Origin: Siphonodentalium dalli
Lineage: Eukaryota; Mollusca; Scaphopoda; Gadilida; Siphonodentaliidae
Direction of reading: 5' to 3'
DNA length: 64,000 nt
Assembly (NCBI GenBank): GCA_032622095.1
Contig: CP136068.1
Coordinates: 11,577,729 to 11,641,728 of the forward strand
In this document: piece by piece, positions 57,951 through 64,000 of the stretch
Position numbering within the stretch: position 1 is the first letter of the stretch
Layout: each line of letters begins with the position of its first letter
The notes under the pieces: generated by a model
Database searches by the model: none
What the model was told of the DNA's origin: nothing
What the model saw: the letters and a program-made list of their open reading frames with translations, nothing else
Position numbers and translations under genes: made by a program

Positions 57951-59738
57951 TCATTTTTTCCTGTTAACCCTTCGCCCCTCATGGAATTTGCTATAGCCAT
58001 GTTCTATTTTCTCTTTATTTTGAGGCAAAAGCTTATTCTTTTCATACAATCGCTCCTCCTGATGTTCTGCGTGAAGTTTGTACAGCGTTTCTCTCCTGTT
58101 TACTCTTATCTTTTTAACAGTTAACTTCTTCTTTCGCTTCTTTCGGTTATTTTCTGCCTTCTGATAGCTGTTAAGAGACCGATCGACTTTACTCCCGCTG
58201 GTAATGGGACAACCAACATGTTCACATAAGTCCCTTATAGAATTCGCTGTTCCACAATTAACCGAGTGCACCATTGAGTGTGCACGCCCAAAAACATTCC
58301 TCGAAAATGTCACATTTTTAGGAAGAGAAGTTCTTAATGACCTGTTGACAGCTTCAACTTTCTGCGTGTTAGTGTTCAACTTTGTTTTTTCTAACATTGA
58401 TGTCCCAAGTCGATAGTCAGCAAGTTCGCGCAGTATTGTTGATGTGCACTCATTCTGACTGAGTTTAAAGTTTTTGCCTAGCAGATAACTGTCCTTAATC
58501 CAATTAGAACTTTTGCTGGCTTTACACATATACGAATATTTCTTGCAAAGTACGTGGTTCCCCTGATAGCACAACACAAGCGCATCTTTAACATACGACA
58601 TTCTGCTGTTTATGTTGTGGATGTTTCCTTTATGGTGTTTTATTGCCTTTCTGATTTCAGAGTTGCACCGGTCAGCAAAATCAAGTGCTAATTTATCTTG
58701 CATTTTAGTTCTTTCTCTTACAGTTTTCGAAACAATGATTTTATTGAGATATTTGTGATTTTTTACAAATTTCCGATGATTTCGGGAAACATGGGTCGTG
58801 TCTAATTGATGAAAAGGTTGAACATTAGTCACGTTATCTTCAAATAGTTCCTGAGCCGCCAAGTAACTCGCACAGTCAGGATCTGTGGTAATGTTCTCAA
58901 CCTGAATTCCACTTGTATCTTTAAGATTAGTGAGAACCTCTTTCGCGAGAGCCTTTTCGTCACCAATGTTGTGTTCGAAAGGTATCGTAGCATAGCAGTC
59001 GCCTTTGAAACACTCATGATTCGGTGCTGCTTTGAGATGATGTCCTTTCGAACACAACTTGTTATGGATAGCGAGTCCAATAATGTCATGGTCTTTTGTC
59101 ACATTCTCTGCCACAGTATAAATTGATTGAGTCGCAGGTTGGAAGGGATTTTTCCCCACACCGGAATAAATACTGTTATTGTACATGGCATCGCCTTGAA
59201 CATCGATAACGTTCATTTTGCCCATATGCCTTTGATTCGATATAAGACGTGAACGTGATTCGATATAAGACGTGAACGTCGTTTCACCATATCTGCCTTA
59301 TTTTCTTCCACAATCTTTACGAGAACCTTATTTGATGTTTTCTGCAGGCCATGAACAGACGGTGCCGGGATATTAGAGCTGAGACAAATGCGACGGAAGC
59401 TGTGTGCTGCTATTGGTGTTTTACTAAGACCTATTGCTAACCCAAGATTTGGCTTTCCACTACGTCGACCTGGTCTCTTAGTCGGGACCTCCTCGAACAA
59501 GGTGAACATACTTGATTTGTATTTGCATTTATCACACACCATTTTTTGTCGACACCCGACTCCTCTCGCTTCCTCGGAATTCATATCCCAATGGAGGAAC
59601 CCTTCACAAATTGGATGCGAGGCATGATGTTCTTTAAATGCAGTATTCCACATCTCAGCATTTAGGCGTACATGAACTGTACGATATGAGTCGCTCTCCC
59701 TTTCCCATGTAGATAGAGGTATTCGTTGCGACCCATAC
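57951..59738 (-). pseudogene. Mutator-like DDE transposase, unit 3, exon 2
   Basis: Cut-and-paste transposase of the Mutator-like domain type found in many invertebrate transposons. In the 424-codon frame from 59225: first acidic residue in IDVQGDAMYNN (D8/D12), GKNPFQPATQ, second in TTDPDCAS (D115/D117), an H-x-x-C and Cys-rich block (CYQGNHVLCKKYSYMC, 219-234), then the Glu of QKVEAVN (E291) followed by RTSLPKN, the usual N-x-PK context. The basic tail KKRKKKLTVKK may be a nuclear signal. The N-terminal 146 codons (59653-59213) are in a different frame because of the 23-bp duplication at about 59230-59280. Acceptor at 59739/59738. Family assigned by motif pattern, not by search. Confidence 0.85.
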
Positions 59739-60271
59739 CTGAAAAGGGCAAAATGGACCTCTTTAAGACATTGAAATCTAACAAAATTTGATCAATCTCA
59801 CGCAGTATATTTTTTTACCTGCAAATACACCCCCCCCCGGCTTGTGTGATTAATGTAAAACCCGCCTTATTTAATTTTCCTGTAACCATTTAAAATATAG
59901 GATGTGTTGTAAGGGGCTGTATTTTCAATAAATGAAGCCCCTAGCACCACTACAGGTCTGATGTTTAACCCTCACACTGCCAAATACTTTATTGGGAAAT
60001 TATGCCCCTTCATATTGGTGGAGAAGGGTTAAATAACAATTCTCAGGCCAATTTCTTTGATCATTATATCCGATGCATATTTTAGCACCTCTTAAAAGTT
60101 ATAGTGGAATCATTTAACCCCTAGCATGTAACTGTTATTCAATACAAGGATACATGCTTATATGTTCTGTTTACAGTCAATGGGCTGTTTGAACCATAGC
60201 CAGGTTTTAAGTAGTGCATCTATATTAAAATATAGCTGTATAGACACATGACACATACCTTTGTTTTCCTA

Positions 60272-61683
60272 GGGTAGGGTTCTCTATTCCGAAGGTTCAT
60301 TATTCCGAAGGTTCGCTATTCCGAAGGTTCATTATTCCGAAGGTTCATTATTCCGAAGGTTCGCTATTCCGAAGGTTCGCTATTCCGAAGGTTTTCTATT
60401 CTGGGCGTATTTAACCAGAAATGAATGAAAATGTACACCCCCACCACAAAAAACACACGAGGAATGAAAATTACTATTACGCTAGTATTCACATATAGTA
60501 CATTTTTACACCTACTTCTAATTCCCAAATTGTCCCAGATGTCGGTTATTAAAAGCAAGAAGACAGTATCAGTTTATCGTTTATTATGGAAAGTTGAAAA
60601 CACGATGACTGAAATAAACTACATGTAAGAGATATTGTTTTTCCGAACTGGCAATCTGTATTTGAAAGAAACATCAACATTAAAGGCCCACTTAATTTTC
60701 GAACCCCCAGATCTCATACATAACATATTTGCCAGTATATATACCATAGGAAATAGGAAGCTCTCTAACACTGTATTATCAGCTTATACGGTGTAATACA
60801 CTGTGAACATGTTGTTTTTGTTGATTTAACGACGTGTTTTTGTGCTTAAGGTTCATCTGATTTTGTTGCGCAAAGTGTATTATTTTCAATGGAGGGGGAA
60901 TAACTCTATATTTTAAAGATAGTGTTATTTCCCTTCAATTGAAAATACATTAGGTTAAATTATGTTGCATTCTGAGAGCCATAACGGGGGAAATCTTTTG
61001 ATGATTTAAGCTGTTTTCTATTTCTCTATGGACATCTTCTGATACATATGTTTCAAATGGTGATGAACTATAGTGTTTTAATCATATTTTATGGCACAGA
61101 TTGGTATTAAAACCTGATATCAAGGCACTATACAAAACTAGTCGGTGACTCGAAAATTAAATGGGCCTTAAAATTCAATATAAATTCAAAATTGCAGTTA
61201 GGTTAATCTCATACCCGTCTATTCAACGACATTCTGCTACGCAGTATTCATTAAGAGTTATAACCCCACTGTATGTTAATCCGCCTTTAACTGGCGTATT
61301 CTTGCCTCTAAGATTATTGAGATATAACGTCATACATGTACGTGGTGACATTAAATCGTATGGAAACATAGCAATTGTGTGGGCTGCCTGACGTGAATAT
61401 GTTTTGGGAAATAAAAAACGTCATACGTAATGACATTTAATCTCAAGGAAACCCGCAAAGAAAAAAGTCACATTTATTGTTTCAATGTTTTAAGTTATTT
61501 CCTTCATAAAAAGAGTCTTCGTGATAAAGAACCCTCTCAATACTTTAGAATATAGAATTCACCTTTAAGATAACAAAAATCTTCGGAATAGCGAACCTTC
61601 GGAATAGAGAACCTTCGGAATAGCGAACCTTCGGAATAGTGAACCTTCGGAATAGCGAACCTTCGGAACAGAGACATGTTCCC
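60272..61683. mobile_element. Foldback element in exon 1 of the unit 3 transposase
   Basis: Same element, same site and same 9-bp duplication (60263-60271, 61684-61692) as in unit 2, almost identical. It was therefore copied with the unit and not inserted independently. Confidence 0.93.
60683..61174. mobile_element. ~490-bp MITE nested in the foldback element (unit 3)
   Basis: Copy of 55228-55719 at the same relative place. Confidence 0.78.
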
Positions 61684-61960
61684 GTTTTCCTAATGGGGAA
61701 CTAAATTGATCTCGATTCTTGGGTTGACAGCATCTGGACCTTGTCATGATTCCTCTGTCTGGTGTGTTCATTGTGTTGGTTGTTATGTTTTCACCACCAT
61801 TGGCAGTCAAAGGGTTAATTATTTTGGAACATTTTCTCTTTAATTGTGTAGCTGGTGAATTTTTCTGTTTAGAACTTAACTGATGTCCAGGTTTAAAACC
61901 AACTTTATTACTGAATCTGAATCGACCAGTGTATGTCCTCTCTGTGCTCATTTTGCCCAT
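61684..61960 (-). pseudogene. Transposase unit 3, exon 1 (interrupted)
   Basis: As unit 2: ATG 61960, intact basic N-terminus, then disrupted by the foldback 13 bases before the splice donor (remaining exon bases 60271-60259). Confidence 0.75.
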
Positions 61961-62875
61961 TTTGTCCAGAAATGATGAATCACATAGTAAGAAATCCAAC
62001 CTTTTTCCATGAAATGTATGAACTTTATATCAACTAAAGGTAACTAGGTTCTGAGGGTATATGAAATGCTTTGTGTGTGTGTTGGAATCAAATGTTAGTT
62101 CTGGGCACAATTAATAGAATTGTTTATATTAACTCTGTGCCTACTGCCAAATTTCCCAATAAATTTTAAGTGTCAAACAAAACTTATCAAATTATAAGAT
62201 TCTGTGTATAGATAAAGCATTGGTTTTCATTGTAACTTTGCAGGTGAAGATGTGCTGCAACAGAAACTATTGAGTCTCAGAGTTTTAAAGTGACACAGTG
62301 AACTGAATTCACCTCTTTACTGAGGCAGCCTCAGCTGAATTATCCATTTTCTGGAATTGGTGGTCAATGGTTAACGAATGCTCATACCGGAAAGGTTGGA
62401 TTCCTCATTGTGATAATTATGCGTATACATATGCCTATATAACTGATCTTTTTCCAATGATGCTGTTCAGATTATATACATAAATGACAGTTATATGCAA
62501 AATTTACAAAATGTTTTTGTGTTAATATTCTTCAAAAACCAAAGGGTTAACATTTATGGCTGCAATAGGGTTAATGTTGACTTCCCAACTTGTATTAACA
62601 TGTAATTCACATAAACATATATCAGTTGACCTGAAATAATGGACTATTGAGTTTCCTGTCCCCTTAGTAGCTAGAGACGCTGAATAATTTGAACGCGTCA
62701 TGTCTGGGATCAGACGATTCAATCCTGGTTTATTTTGAATACGGGTATGTCACTTCATTGTAAATAATTCAACACAGATTGATGGATGAAAATTGATATA
62801 TATTTTAATAAGAAGGAAATGTTCATAGCAAAACATCAGTAAACAATTGGGTTGATTTCTCTTGATCTTCAGTGA
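61961..62875. other. 5' flank of the transposase gene, unit 3
   Basis: Counterpart of 51070-51984. No gene supported. Confidence 0.45.
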
Positions 62876-62880
62876 AATAT

Positions 62881-63320
62881 AGGTTACACACAACTAATTC
62901 AATAGAGTTATGCTTCCTGAAATTAGAATCAGATAAAAATCATCCCATGGCCACTGATTGGTGCATTATGTTGACAATATAAATACATAAATAAATAATA
63001 GAATTAAGCTGCTGTACAAAAAAATGCATGGTGTTTGGGGGCCTGCTGAATATTGTGTCCATTTTACCACAAGTAGAAATTTGTGGTAGTGTGTTTTTTA
63101 TAGCTGTGAATTTACTGCGAACCTTCGGTAGTCAGGGAAGCGGTGAAATTTGAATGGGAAAAAATACCGAAACCTGTCCGTTTCATGGTATGAATTTATC
63201 AGGCTTGAGACCCACTTCATGCTCAGTATGAGGTTTTGGTGAAAATAGGTCCAGTTTCAGCACAAATGATACAAACGTTAGTATTGTCGCCTATGGGAAA
63301 TAATTAGTTGTGTGTAACCT
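62881..63320. mobile_element. 440-bp MITE at the right end of the tandem units
   Basis: Same family and orientation as 32827-33279, lacking about 13 internal bases. Ends AGGTTACACACAACTAATT and complement; TA on both sides counts as a 2-bp duplication if the ends are taken as GGTTAC/GTAACC. Confidence 0.85.
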
Positions 63321-63585
63321 AAATTCACCACCCATACAGTTCATTCGGCAAACCTCGTCAGATTCCGTCACCGTTTCAGACTCGGCTTTAATACAACGCC
63401 ATGATTGGTTACGGACTACTTAAGTTATTTATATATTGGGATTTTCCGTGTACTTGACCATCCGTTTTGGAAGGCGCGCTTTTTGTGTATAGGATTTCTT
63501 GAGAGTTTCTTCAACTGTTTTCTCTTCATTTAGACATCGACGTAAATTAAAATGTGATTGATTAGTTACTGTCAAATAGTACACC
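63321..63585 (+). promoter_or_regulatory. Possible promoter / 5' UTR of the right-edge gene
   Basis: Non-repetitive 265 bp between the MITE and the ATG. Contains a CCAAT-type ATTGG box (GCCATGATTGGTTACG, about 63400-63415) and an AT-rich TTATATATTGG about 25 bases downstream. Only suggestive. Confidence 0.3.
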
Positions 63586-64000
63586 ATGTACCACGGATGT
63601 TTTGCATGTTGTGAGGTGACAACTTCGTTGTATAACTGTTTGATTGGGACAAAATCCAGCGAAGAGAAAATTGCAGACAAATGTATTTATTTATTTAATG
63701 TTGATATATCTATAAATGTGCCTGGTGCAAAAATATGTAGAACCTGTTTGAGACAACTGAACAATGCCTACACCTTCGTGGAAAGAGTGAAACGTTTGTT
63801 GAAACATGAGAGCGATAACAAAAGAAAGCATCAATCTACTCCATCTGGATCAGCTTCACAATCAATATCTACTACCTCTACAACTAATACCAGCACTCCA
63901 GTCAATAAACCAAAAAGGCAGAAGGTCGTGGAAGCTCTGATTAAGTCAGTGGAGAAGATGAAAGTTACCACATGTAAAGCATCGGCACCAGCAAAGAAGA
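63586..64000 (+). CDS. ZAD-like zinc-finger protein, N-terminal part, running off the window
   Basis: Unnamed gene; 138 codons open to the edge. Start chosen at CACCATG (good Kozak context). Seen: MYHGCFACCEV (C5, C8/C9), then about 45 residues, then AKICRTCLRQLNNAYTFVER (two Cys three apart, at residues 51 and 54), then KRLLKHE. This C-x2-C ... IC-x2-C-x3-L-x2-AY-x-F pattern is that of the ZAD dimerisation domain that heads many invertebrate C2H2 zinc-finger proteins. After it comes a Ser/Thr-rich linker (residues 84-105) and a Lys-rich, nuclear-type stretch (PKRQKVVE). It is on the opposite strand to, and independent of, the neighbouring transposase. It could be a host gene or the front of another transposon protein. 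DNA-binding fingers, if any, are beyond the edge. Confidence 0.62.
   Translation, partial: MYHGCFACCEVTTSLYNCLIGTKSSEEKIADKCIYLFNVDISINVPGAKICRTCLRQLNNAYTFVERVKRLLKHESDNKRKHQSTPSGSASQSISTTSTTNTSTPVNKPKRQKVVEALIKSVEKMKVTTCKASAPAKK

Larger units (their letters stand above)
57421..62875. mobile_element. Tandem unit 3 (5.46 kb)
   Basis: Collinear with unit 2 including the foldback and its nested MITE, at an offset of 5455 bp in the right half. Ends ...GATCTTCAGTGA, then AATAT and the MITE at 62881. Confidence 0.92.

Noticed and set aside
63429-63680. 83-codon minus-strand frame at the right edge
   Set aside because: Overlaps, on the other strand, the much better ZAD-like plus-strand frame.
1-64000. 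tRNA, rRNA or LTR retrotransposon
   Set aside because: No cloverleaf, rRNA core or LTR pair with primer-binding site was recognised by eye. A covariance-model or LTR search could still find a degenerate one.

Overview
The window looks like AT-rich nuclear DNA of an animal, most probably a marine invertebrate. It contains non-LTR retrotransposons, hAT, PIF/Harbinger-type, mariner-type and Mutator-like DNA elements, GT-AG introns, minisatellites and long poly-C/poly-G tracts, and nothing bacterial. I cannot name the phylum. No rRNA, tRNA or CRISPR was seen. Nearly everything recognisable is mobile DNA or its debris. The one plausible host gene is the 5' end of a ZAD-like zinc-finger protein that runs off the right edge (63586-64000).

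Region 1 (1-8428): a decayed minus-strand LINE. ORF1 has zinc knuckles and an SGNH-esterase-like domain; ORF2 has an APE endonuclease and a reverse transcriptase. A 3.7-kb inverted-repeat DNA element (2671-6362) splits its endonuclease. That element has a 338-bp tandem array in its left end and carries a mucin-like, Thr/Lys/Pro-repeat coding segment.

Region 2 (8429-17949): a very large inverted repeat with arms of about 3.1-3.5 kb. The arms carry repeated copies of the 15-mer GTAATGTCAGTCACG. The spacer holds a 155-bp palindrome and a foldback relic.

Region 3 (17950-32826): gene-poor DNA with ACGTTGG-type repeats, several tandem arrays, a mariner-type MITE, CTTAAGCGC palindrome clusters and two hAT-type elements. 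One hAT has a perfect 8-bp target duplication.

Region 4 (32827-63320) is the most interesting part. Three units of 4.0-5.5 kb lie head to tail (33280-51984 interrupted, 51985-57420, 57421-62875). Each encodes on the minus strand a two-exon Mutator-like DDE transposase. Each also encodes on the plus strand, convergently and with stops only about 40 bp apart, a small His-Cys-box nuclease whose metal and catalytic residue spacing matches I-PpoI. A 14.67-kb terminal-inverted-repeat element (35258-49928) splits the transposase of unit 1. Units 2 and 3 share a 1.4-kb foldback element with a 9-bp target duplication at the last bases of exon 1. All three transposase copies are broken, each at different places, so the intact ancestral frame can be inferred by comparison. 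The giant insert has its own character: terminal ACCTGGGTGT repeats, strong enrichment of TACATGTA-type palindromes, many nested MITEs, a LINE 3' fragment and a 1.9-kb array of ~44-bp repeats.

How the parts work together: the transposase and nuclease would form one mobile unit, and the rest is nesting of younger elements in older ones. The relative order of several insertions can be read directly from target duplications.
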